From assembly GCF_019175385.1 (NCBI RefSeq), contig NC_083338.1:69076712-69140711 (forward strand): a DNA stretch of 64,000 nucleotides, given 5' to 3'. Both the position numbers and the translations under genes were made by a program. Below are positions 34,111 through 43,476 of this stretch, piece after piece. Every line of letters begins with the position of its first letter. Positions within the stretch are counted from its first letter, which is position 1. Below the pieces are notes generated by a model. That model worked only from the letters and a program-made list of their open reading frames with translations, had not been told where the DNA came from and searched no databases. Origin of the DNA: Lycium barbarum. Its lineage: Eukaryota > Streptophyta > Magnoliopsida > Solanales > Solanaceae.

Positions 34111-34698
34111 TGATGCAAGACGAGTTACCTCAAGGACATTTCGAGGACTGTCCCGAGGAGTCAAAGTATGGATGATAGCATAGGAGGACGAATTGGAGAT
34201 GGATGAGCATTAAAGTGGCCAAACGAGTAAAGGAAGGCTATATTTGCAAAAGAGGCCACTTTCCTAATTCCAAGACTTTCATCCCCACAAGGCTAGCCAA
34301 ACAAGGCTCTTGCATCATTAATGGCATTTATGTAATAAATTAGTGTCTTCTTTATTTCATTAGTATAAATAGCTAGTCTTTTATTTCATTAGGGGCTTTT
34401 GATGAATTGATGCATATTTTGAGTGTTTTAGAGTTATCTCTAGAGACAGAAACTTGTGAGAGGCCTTTGGTAGGCTCTTGTTGATTATTGTTTGTGAGAG
34501 GATTGGTTGCTTGGGAATTCAATTCCCTTGAGGTCATCCTAAGAGGTTGGTGCTATCTAGAGTGTAATTAGGAGGTCCTGGTTATTGAAGAACCTTGGTT
34601 GCCTAATTGTGCCTATTTTTGTGTCAATCTATCTATCTTTTCTTTTCCTCTTGTTTATCTTCTTAATTTCTCATTTCCGCGTATTCGTTATTGTATCA
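34111..34698 (+). repeat. Element F 3' LTR
   Basis: 588 bp, same ends and length as the 5' LTR. It is followed by the target duplication CGTCA at 34699-34703. Confidence 0.9.
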
Positions 34699-34703
34699 CG
34701 TCA

Positions 34704-35356
34704 GAACTAGATATGGTCATTTTGAGTTTCGGGTAATGTCGTTCGGGTTGACTAATGCACCGGCGGTGTTCAAGGATTTGATGAATAGTGTATTCAGGCC
34801 TTTTCTAGTTTCGTTTGTGATTGTGTTTATCGATGATATCCCGATATATTCTCGGTCCGAGGTAGAGCATGCGGATCATTTACGTGCTGTCCTTAGAATT
34901 CTTCAGGCTTGGAAGTTATATGCGAAGTTCTCTAAATGTAAGTTCTGGTTGAATTCTGTGACTTTTCTGGGGCACATTATTTCAGTTGATGGTATTCGGG
35001 TGGATACCTAGAAGATTGAAGCTGTGAAGACTTGGCCGAGACCTACAACACCTACTGAAGTTCATAGTTTCCTAGGTTTGGCAGGTTATTACAAAAGATT
35101 TGTAGAAGGGTTTTCTTTCATTTTTGCACCACTGATGAAGTTGACTCAGAAATCAGCTAAATTTCAATGGACGGATGCTTATGAGCACATTTTTCAGGAG
35201 TTGAAGAACAGATTGACTTCAGCCCCTGTTCTGACACTCCCAGAAGGATTGGAAGACTATGTTATCTATTGTGATGCTTCAGGTGTTGGGCTAGGTTGTG
35301 TATTGATGCCGCACAGTAAAGTTATTGCCTATGCTTTGCGGAAATACGAGCAGTAC
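34704..35356 (+). pseudogene. Element D reverse transcriptase C-terminal part and RNase H start
   Basis: Resumes as [20 protein letters not shown], then [15 protein letters not shown], where the catalytic 'YVDD/FIDD' box is kept. Next come [20 protein letters not shown], a stop at about 35010, [31 protein letters not shown], and the RNase H start [17 protein letters not shown] with its catalytic Asp. The reading stops at YALRKYEQY, where the next LTR begins at 35357. Confidence 0.85.
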
Positions 35357-36494
35357 TGTTACACCTCGAAATTTTTTTGCATCGTTCATATTGTAAGTTG
35401 GTTAATGTAAGCTCGGGAATGAGACCATCCATGAAAAACGATGGAAAAATTGAGTCCCTGAAATTATTCCACTGGATGAACAGTACGCGGATGAATAGTG
35501 ATGCTGATGAACAGTAACCAATGTGAACAGTAAAAATCAGAAAATTAAAAATGAAAAATCTGAATGTTTCAATCATTATTTTACCCCTCTCACCCCTAAA
35601 CTCTCCCAAAACCCTTCTCTTCATAATCCTAAGGTTCCAAGGCCAAAATCAAGTGGAAAAAACCAAATCTTCTATCAAGAAAGTTGGAAACTACAAGAGT
35701 AGCAAGCCTATGGTATTATATAGTGATTGAGGGTGAAGTTGTACTGATTCAGCCATGGTTTTTTGATTTTATGCACTGCTTAAGGTACGTGTAATATCCC
35801 TTTGGTTGTGTTTTAGCTTAATTTGATGTTAGTAAAGTTGTTTGAGGCCAAACACCACAAGACTACATCGAAATAAGTTAAGTTAAGCCACTGTTTTGTA
35901 GAGGTTGTTTTGAATGTTTAAATATGACTTCTAACGGCTGTAAATTATGGATTATAACCTGAATATATGTTGAGACTACGGTTATTGGTATTATTCATGT
36001 GTTAGTTGGAAAACAAAATGGAGAAGAAAATATATGAAATCTATGAATAGAAAGTAAAGGATGAGGCGTAGGGATATGGATTGTTTTGGAATACATTTTA
36101 AGGATATTTTGAGCTAAATATGATATGGTAAATATATGCATAATGTTATGAAGGGTGTGGACTGAATTATGAAAGGTGAGTTGGGTTTGAATGATGCTTT
36201 GTCATTCGTTAAACGAGCTTGTCGCTCGATATGATTCTTAAAGTATTTGAAGAGGTTTATATTGGATTATATTGTAGTTATTGCTATTGCTGGTTGTTGT
36301 TTTTGTTGTTGGGCTATTGATGACCTTTGGTGTCTTTTGGAATGTAGTATAAACAGGGGAAATGTTTCCCCTTTTTTCCGTCGGATATTAGATTAGCGAA
36401 ATACGATAGTCATGACCTTATATGTTGATGAAGATATCATTTCACTTATTGTAGACGCAAGAGGATTATGTTAAGTTTGGTTGTGGATTGTGAA
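35357..36494 (+). repeat. Plus-strand gypsy LTR, 5' part
   Basis: Starts TGTTACACCTCG inside the RNase H of element D and resembles other LTR starts here (TAAGCTCGGGAATGAGACC). It is broken near 36.49 kb by element E. A likely 3' piece resumes at 39293. Confidence 0.65.
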
Positions 36495-36974
36495 GGAGAT
36501 TATCCAGGTAGTCATAACCTCTTCATTGTCCTCCCGCCATCTGCTAGTCTGGCCCTCCTTATCTCTCTCATCTGAGTCCAAGGGATACGGATAATCGGGC
36601 AGCTCCTGGTTTACTGACGGCCAAGATAATGGGCTAGAATAATCAGTAACACTCTCAGGCATAGCTGGCCTGATATAGTGCTCTGCCAAAGGAGCAGCTG
36701 GGGGAGTCAAATCTTGTACAGTCTCGGAAATCTCCTCCTCTGGCGTCCTATATGAACCCTCAGACGGGTCTGTGTCATAGCTGTGCTCCGATGGATCCTC
36801 CTCTCTAGAAGTTAGAAATTCGGGGGGAATCATCGCGGGGTCCTCAGAGGGATCAGTCTCGATGGAATAGCTAAGGCTCCTCCTGCTCGGTCCTGGAGCC
36901 TGTGGTCCAGAATCTACTCTAGGGGTCTTCTTAGCACCCCCACTGTCTGAGGCTGATCTCTTCATCTTTATCAA
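36471..36974 (-). CDS. Element E small acidic Pro/Ser/Asp-rich ORF
   Basis: An uninterrupted 167-codon frame starts MIKMKRSASDSGGAKKTPRV about 200 bp after the primer site, where gag would begin. It has a basic N-terminus, then repeats of the pattern ETDPSEDP, DPSEHSYDTDPSEGSY, a Pro-rich middle and an acidic end. No zinc knuckle or Retrotrans_gag domain is visible. The last ~15 residues may come from the flanking LTR across the junction. I do not recognise a characterised family. Similar low-complexity proteins are common as retroelement-derived predictions in Solanaceae, as far as I recall. The role is unknown. Confidence 0.55.
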   Translation of the reverse strand: MIKMKRSASDSGGAKKTPRVDSGPQAPGPSRRSLSYSIETDPSEDPAMIPPEFLTSREEDPSEHSYDTDPSEGSYRTPEEEISETVQDLTPPAAPLAEHYIRPAMPESVTDYSSPLSWPSVNQELPDYPYPLDSDERDKEGQTSRWREDNEEVMTTWIISFTIHNQT

Positions 36975-37019
36975 TTTGTGCTTACCTATAGGAAGAGAGG
37001 GTCAGAAATAATCTTTCCT

Positions 37020-37183
37020 AGACTCTGGCTCTATCGCACGATCTAAGATAGAAAGGAAAGGTCATTGATTCCTAAATGCCCTGCGGCCTCCTGTTTATAA
37101 GTGTAGCCAGCTTCACACCCATAAACAGGACTCTACCGGACATTGTCTGTAGAAAATCCCAAGGACGAACTGCTCTGATACCA
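37020..37183 (-). promoter_or_regulatory. Element E primer site and leader hairpin
   Basis: GCTCTGATACCA (37172-37183) is the Met primer site on the minus strand. The leader holds the hairpin GTGTG-AAGCTGGC-TACAC (37101-37118 read in minus) and the AGATCGTGCGATAGAG block, as in elements A-D. Confidence 0.8.
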
Positions 37184-37187
37184 ATTT

Positions 37188-39292
37188 TGTCACAACCCAA
37201 ACCCATGGACTGTGACGAGTGTCCGACCACTACTGGCCAAGCACTCCTGTGCTTGCATTTACTTCTCACTGATTACCCTAGGCCTATACACCATCTATAA
37301 CTGAGCTATACTATCTCCTGAACAATCAACATAAGAAACACCGCCTCGAGAACTCACGACCAACGCATATATATAAACATAAATACTGAGAGTAGCAGTG
37401 CAAGCCGATTAGGCTGCTACATATACTGTATAACAAAACCAGTGCCGACGAGGCTGCATAACATCACGGTTACATATCACCGTCTACAGACCTCTATGGA
37501 ATACAAACTGTAGAAAAGACAGGACAAGGCCCCTGCCGTACCCATTTATCTATATATCAAAACAGCATACCAAAAGGGATGTAGCTCTGGATCAATGAAG
37601 CGCACTGACTTCCGCTGAGGGGAGGTCCTACTGATCTGGATCGTCTGGCTGGCTACCTGATCCTACGGGTATGAACGCAGCGTCCACAAGAAGGGACGTC
37701 AGTACGAACAGTGTACTGAGTATGTAAGGCATGAATAATGTCATAGTAAGAGACATGAAATATAACATAAAAAAGAGAGATAACCTGTACATCCAATTGC
37801 CTCTTAAGGCGGATACCATGCATGCTTAGCTTTCTTTGAAAAACATTTCTCATACATGTATACATAAAATAAAATTGCTGCGGAACGTGCAGCCCGATCC
37901 AAAAGCATATCATTTTGTCGCAGAACGAATGGCCCGATCCATAAATGTAATATATATATATATATATATAATAGTGCCGAGGAACGAACGACCCGATCCA
38001 TTTAACCATATATCCCGCGTCCAGGATGATATCATAATATACCAACTGATCAGGTGGCTGTGCGTATAGAACCCCTCGCCCTTTTCCCATATCCCATAAA
38101 AACATATACATATATAACATACTTATATAGTGTAAATATCATGCATGAGAGCCCAAATAAAAGCTACGACTCTATCGGAGTGACGTAAGGTCGGTAACCT
38201 CCGATTTATATTATGGAACAATCATCATCGCTATATCTCACCTCGAAGGAACAATTCATAAGGTGAGATCAATAACAATGAGCAATTCAAGGAAATCATG
38301 GAATAAACTCAATAGGATTATTATAACATTTAAAATCATAAGCTTTGAACTTTTAGAAATGGGATCATCATCATCATTATCTTAATCATCATGAAAACAT
38401 AGTTATCTTTGACGTCATAAGGAACATTAAGAATCAGGAATCTCTAACTGGTGGGGAAAAGGACATCATGGGAAATATATATAGGCTCATAAGGAAAGAG
38501 TAATCATGGTCATCATAGAAACATCATGTTTTTAATATCGTAAAAACCTTGAGAATCATGAACTTCTAGCTTTTCGGGACAAGGATGTTATGGAAGACAT
38601 ATATGAAATCGTAACGTAGGAGTCATTCCTTTATAAAGAAAGGGGCTAGCCTTAACATACCTTTTTGGTCGCCTTAACTTTAACTACTCAACGCTTGTCC
38701 TCCAAGAAAATGTATACTATATTTAGACTCATACGCTTGTCTTAATCCTTCAAATAAATCTTTCTAGAATCTGCCGAAATTTCTCAGCACCTCCTCTGTT
38801 TATATGCCTAGCCCGAAATCACAATCCAACAACCAACAACAATAACAATACTAACATCAACCATATCATCATCAATATAGCAGCGTGGCTACTGTAGCAT
38901 TACTATAGCAGCGTGGCTACTGTAGCGTGCGTTTCTGCACTGTCAGCCTAAATTGTAACGTCCATAATTCTCTACTCCGATGTCGTATCGATGAGCGGTT
39001 TATTTCTTTGGAAACCAGACTCGACGAAATTCATTTTAGGCTTCTAAAACACCTTAAAACTCCTAATATACTAGGATATACACCCCTCCAAAGTTGACCC
39101 AAAATTCTGTCAACCTTTTTTTCCAATTTTCGACAAACTTATTTTCTTGGGTTTGCTTGATCCCAGAACCTTTAGATACTTGCTTAACTCTTTTTAAGAG
39201 TATTCATTAGCCTTATAAGGGTTCCATGACCTCTCCGAGCTTACGTTAGTTTACTTACAACGCTAACGACACAAATTTTTTGAGGTGTAACA
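37188..39292 (-). repeat. Element E 5' LTR (minus strand)
   Basis: TGTCACAACCC...GAGGTGTAACA, about 2.1 kb. It contains three GAACG...GCCCGATCCA repeats at 37878-38000 around a (TA)n run, and R-region-like text GTGTACTGAGTATGTAAGGC at about 37710. Confidence 0.75.
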
Positions 39293-39547
39293 TTCATGCC
39301 CGCAGGTCTGCAGATACAGGTTGGTGATCCATCTAGTAGGATGTCAGCTCAACGGTTAAGATTTTTACACCCTATTTGCTTCGAAGATGCTAGGGGTCAG
39401 CATGATTATATATGCATGGGCATGGCAGGGCCTTATCCCGACCACGTTATGTTATGTTTTCCAGTAGAGGCTTGTAGACAGTTATATACAGTCAGAAGTG
39501 GTCCAGATATGAGATTTCATATGTCATTACGGATAATCATGACAGCC
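39293..39547 (+). repeat. Plus-strand gypsy LTR, 3' part, truncated
   Basis: Begins TTCATGCCCGCAGGTCTGCAG, the U5-proximal text of these LTRs (compare 26250 and 20920), so it probably continues the LTR started at 35357. It is cut at 39547 by element B. Confidence 0.6.
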
Positions 39548-42506
39548 TTGTGGAAGGCTAGGGGCAAAATGGAAATTTCACAAAAGTTCAAGAGAGTACT
39601 TGAAGAACCCCTTGGCCGTGTGGCATATGTATAAATATATATATATATATAAATATGGAAGGATGATGACAAAATAAAATAATTAGTTATCTTTTACTTT
39701 AATGTTTAAGAAACTTCAAGAAAAGGCCATGTGTTCACATGGTATTGGAAGGAACTATATATATATATATATATATATATATGAATAAGTGGGAATAATC
39801 TAGACATTTCCTTTCTTCTTCCATAACACAAGAAATTTGAAGGCAAGAAATGGAGCCATTCGGCCATGGTGAGAAAAATTGAGCCATGGGAAATTGACCA
39901 AGAAAAATTATTTCTTCTAGTATTCCAAGCAATTGGAAGGTCCTTTTTAACATGGAATGGTTGTTGGAGCAATAAAATCATTTAATTGTGCAAGTTCACA
40001 ACCTTAGTCAAGCCAAGAAGTTGAGTGAAAGAGGTAAGGTTTAATCTTCTCTTCAGATGTTATGGATGATTTGTATATGTTGTAGAGTGAAGAAATGGAT
40101 GAAAATCATGAATTTGGCATGTTGGGGTGTTGGCCGAATATAATTGTATTGTGTAGAACAAATGAATTGATTTTATTTAGTAATTTGATTATTGTGGTTG
40201 TTAATTCTATGATGTAAAATAAGGATTTAATGGTTTGAAATGAAGTTGTAATTGTTTGTGGATTATGGAAGAAGTTAATGTGATATTAGTATGGTTTCTT
40301 ATGATCATAAGAATGAATGATGTTGCTAAAGTATAGATTGTTGGTGTTGTTTATGAATTTGGAAGAAAGGGAATGTGTTGTGAATGTTGTTGTTGCATTT
40401 GGAAGGTTTCGGGTGAAATGGCATATTGGCTAGATTGTTTTGAATATGGTATGACTTGTTTGAAGTATTCTTGAATTGTTTTTGTAAGGTCTTGGGCAAG
40501 TATTTGAATGTGTAAGCATTGATGTTGGCTTGAATATATGCGAATGAGTTGAATAAAAATAGAATGCCGTCGGATTTTGTAGAAAGAATTGTTAATGTTA
40601 GAATGTATTTTGAAACAATTGTTGAAATTGGAGATATGATTGTTGGTATTATTGTGGATAATTTGGCCGAGTTGAATTCTCGGGTTTGTTGTTGTTAAAT
40701 TGGCCGAGCTAGATTCTCGGGGATGTTGTATTTACAGGGGAGATGCTGCCGAAATTCCGGCAGATTATAAGTAAATCCGTTTGAAGAACTAAGACAAGTG
40801 TGTGTTGATGTGTCTAATGATTATGTAAATCTTCTTGAATGTAGACTAGCAAGCTTGGATGAATAAGCGTAACTAATAGGACGTGGAGCAGGTATGTAAG
40901 GCTTACCCTTTCTTTCTTTTGGCATGATCTTTATGAAACGAACAAATGACGTATATGTATGATTTCAAAGAAATTCCTATTCTTAGAGCCACTAGGATGG
41001 CTAATATCCTTGATTTCCATAAGCTGTTTCATATGATTTTGATGCATATCTATGATGTCCGAAGGTCTACTTGATATGTTTCCGAATTGGCATTCGAAAG
41101 ATAAGTGATATGGCTAATGTCTTGATTTTCAAATGATAGCACGTCTGATTATTCCGTTAAGTCTTTGATACATTTTGATACGTACATAGGATTCCAAAAG
41201 ACATATCTGATTTGATCCATACGATATCCGAAAGGTACTTGACATGATAGTGTACATATGATTCCGAAAGTTATATCTGATTTGATCCATACGATATCCG
41301 AAAGGTACTTGACATGATTGTTGCTTCAATTTTCTAAAAATGGCTTCTGAAATGTTCGTAGAAGGTTCTGTACTTCAAACGCTCATAACATTCTCATACT
41401 AAGTCGGATTGACCCGAAACTTGTTTCTGAGCCTTCAGATGTCGGTAAGTATACTTATCTATCGAGTCTTGATTTATATGCATATAGTTTCGCACTACTC
41501 TGTTCGTGCAAGCCTCAGTATGTCCTTCACTGAGCCCGGGCCAGGACATGTTATCGTGCGCACTCCTCTGCATTGTTCACCGGGTCCCTCTCACTTGCGG
41601 GCCGGGACACGTTATATGTATATGTACATGATGATATGAGGATATGGGGATGGTGGCCAGTATGGCATATGATGATTTATTCACCGAGACCCGCAAAAGA
41701 GGGCCGGGACACGTTATATGTATCCACCGAGTCCCTCAATAGAGGGCCGGGACACTATATATGTATACATGATATATGATGTTGACATGCATGATTCTAT
41801 ACACCGAGTCCCTCACTTGAGGGCCGGGATACGTTACGCATATATGATGTATGATGTGGACATGTATGATTTCATCCACCGAGTCCCTCACTGAAGGGCC
41901 GGGACACGTTATCTGGATACATGACATATGACATGGATATGCATGACTTTCACTTAAAAAGGCAAGTACTTTGATGTTTTAAAAGGTCATACTTGATTTT
42001 GGTAATTCTCTGTTTCAGTCATGATTCTGTTTCCTATATTTCATGCCTTACATGCTCAGTACATTTTCCGTACTGACCCGCTTTCTTCGGGGGCTGCGTT
42101 TCATGCCACGCAGGTACACCCAGATGAGTGGAAGATATTACAGAAGATGTTCCGGTGAAGTTGGCAAGCTCCACTAGTGCTGCCGAGTCAGAGTATATGT
42201 GCTATGATGTCTGATTAATGTTAGAGAATTTGCAGACAGAGTTGTGGGTATAGAATACTAGTTCTGTAAGCGGCTCCATTAGCCGATGTGTCAGTTGTGT
42301 TATGATATGAATTCCATATAATTACAGATTTTGTTGGATTTGATAAACAAAGAAAATGAAGATTTCTGAAAGCCTTAATATGTATTTCATGCTTATTTGA
42401 TTTAAAAGTCCAGAGAAGTTATGTGTGTATCAAGAGTCAGAGGGTTCGCTCAGCCCTAAGTAAGGGTCGGGTGCCCATCACACCCTAAGGAGATTAGGGT
42501 GTGACA
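39548..42506 (+). repeat. Element B 5' LTR (lacks first ~190 bp)
   Basis: Homology to the 3' LTR begins at TTGTGGAAGGCTAGGGGC, which lies about 190 bp inside the 3' LTR. Ends AGATTAGGGTGTGACA at 42506. Contains (TA)n at 39634-39651 and 39756-39781 that differ in length from the other copy. Confidence 0.85.
41526..41915 (+). repeat. Array of GC-rich inverted repeats in element B LTR
   Basis: Six spaced units of the type CCGAGTCCCTCA...TGAGGGCCGGGACACG, each able to fold as a hairpin (GTCCC/GGGAC, CCTC/GAGG). Units alternate with AT-rich text containing ATATGATG. The same array occurs in the 3' LTR at 48484-48720, cut after the fourth unit. Confidence 0.85.
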
Positions 42507-42509
42507 AAG

Positions 42510-42660
42510 TGGTATCAGAGTAGGTTGTCCTAGGGGTTGTCTGCAAAGTCGTGTCCAGTAGAGTCCTGTTTATGGTGTGAAGCGCGCCACATTTATAAAC
42601 ATCTGGGGATTGTTGACCTTCTTTCTGTCATAGATCGTGCGATAGAGCCAAGTCATAGGA
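42510..42660 (+). promoter_or_regulatory. Element B primer site and 5' leader hairpin
   Basis: TGGTATCAGAGT (one mismatch to the canonical Met site) at 42510-42521. The leader has CGTGTCCAGTAGAGTCC, the stem-loop GTGTG-AAGCGCGC-CACAT at 42575-42592 with the six-base palindrome GCGCGC in the loop, and AGATCGTGCGATAGAG near 42630. Confidence 0.8.
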
Positions 42661-43387
42661 AAATGAAATTCCATATATAAGCCTTACATACGACAGAAGG
42701 AGGTAAGTGATGATATGGAAAGTCATAAAGGTAAGTATTGACATATTTGTTCTGTTATCCGAAATTGGAAGTTGTGGATGGCTAGAATGTGACATATAGC
42801 CGTATGCTCTATAAGGCATTGTTGGTATTTGCTGCGTACAGATTTGAATGGTAAGAATTTGTAAAGGAGACCCGGTCAGAATTTTTCAAATCAGGTTATT
42901 TGATCTGGAACACCTAATAGGAAGAGCGTAGAAAGGAAATACCGTAACCAGAAAATAAATGGGATGCATTGTTTCAGAGGAGTTATGGATTTGGCATGAC
43001 AGGAAGAATACTAGCGAGAACGACGATTAGCAGTCTGAAGGATTAAAATGGATAACATTCGAATAGGAACAAAGTCTGTTGGAGGATTCAGAGAAAGTCG
43101 ACAATCAGTTTTGCTATAAATTGTTATGTAAGGATGGTGAGTGGAAATCCGAATAGGCTGGTAGCCGAAGTATTCATAAGTAGCGGCGATAAAGGTATAT
43201 GTGCTACCATTGGGAATCTGGAAGCCCGGGACAGGCAGTAGTCATACACACAGGTGGGAGGTGAACATTGGGAATTGAAAAGGGTGAAATAGTAATTGTA
43301 AAAGAAAGGACGTGTTACGAACATGTCTCGGAATCTGTAAGACTTCAATTTGCTCTAGATCATGTGAGGAAGAGGACGCGATTATAT
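42661..43387 (+). other. Element B internal region before the 5S-like segment
   Basis: No coding similarity. Where gag starts in elements C and D, element B has unrelated text. AGTAATTGTAAAAGAAAGGAC near 43290-43310 resembles the text before the 5S-like segment in element C, so the shared module starts upstream of the 5S homology. Confidence 0.45.
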
Positions 43388-43476
43388 TAGCATTAGGGTA
43401 CCAGATCCCACCAAAGTTTCGAGGTTAAGCGTGCTAAGGTGGGAGTAATTTTAGGATGGGTGACCCCCTGGGAAGT
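43388..43476 (+). pseudogene. 5S rRNA-derived segment in element B
   Basis: AGCATTAGGGTACCAGATCCC then GAGGTTAAGCGTGCT (box A, 43423-43435), GGGAGTAATTTTAGGAT and GGGTGACCCCCTGGGAAGT (box C, to 43476) follow the plant 5S rRNA from about nucleotide 15 to 105. Box C has one change from the consensus. The first ~15 nt and the closing stem of 5S are absent, and no T-run terminator follows. It cannot be a working 5S gene. Confidence 0.85.

Larger units (their letters stand above)
29198..34698 (+). mobile_element. Element F: complete non-autonomous Ty3/gypsy-like element
   Basis: Both LTRs are 588 bp (29198-29785, 34111-34698), begin TGATGCAAG and end TTGTATCA. Flanking 5-mers CTTCA and CGTCA differ by one base. 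Removing the element plus one duplication restores the host RT frame exactly ([13 protein letters not shown]), which proves the borders. A Met primer site and polypurine tract are present. Inside are an acidic ORF, a protease-like block, a short Gag-like block and a Cys/Asp-rich ORF, with no RT or integrase. LTRs differ at roughly two dozen positions by eye, so the insertion is moderately recent. Confidence 0.9.
23911..35356 (+). mobile_element. Element D: Tekay-like Ty3/gypsy chromovirus, decayed
   Basis: The 5' LTR (23911-26707), Met primer site, gag, protease, RT and part of RNase H are in the normal order. The RT is interrupted by element F, and the RNase H is cut at 35357 by a new LTR. 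Integrase, chromodomain and 3' LTR are not present in the window. Protein similarity to element G places it in the same lineage. Many stops and frameshifts exclude function. Confidence 0.8.
36495..39292 (-). mobile_element. Element E: minus-strand gypsy-like element, 3' half missing
   Basis: The 5' LTR (37188-39292), primer site (37172-37183), leader and a small ORF are present on the minus strand. The element stops about 20 bp after or within the end of that ORF at the junction with the plus LTR. No pol, PPT or second LTR is found. It was inserted in the plus-strand LTR and then lost its left part together with some of the host LTR. Confidence 0.65.

Noticed and set aside
39706..39981. Repeated 91-93 codon minus-strand frames in both element B LTRs
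   Set aside because: They occur because the LTR is duplicated, include (TA)n-encoded Ile-Tyr runs, and show no recognised domain.
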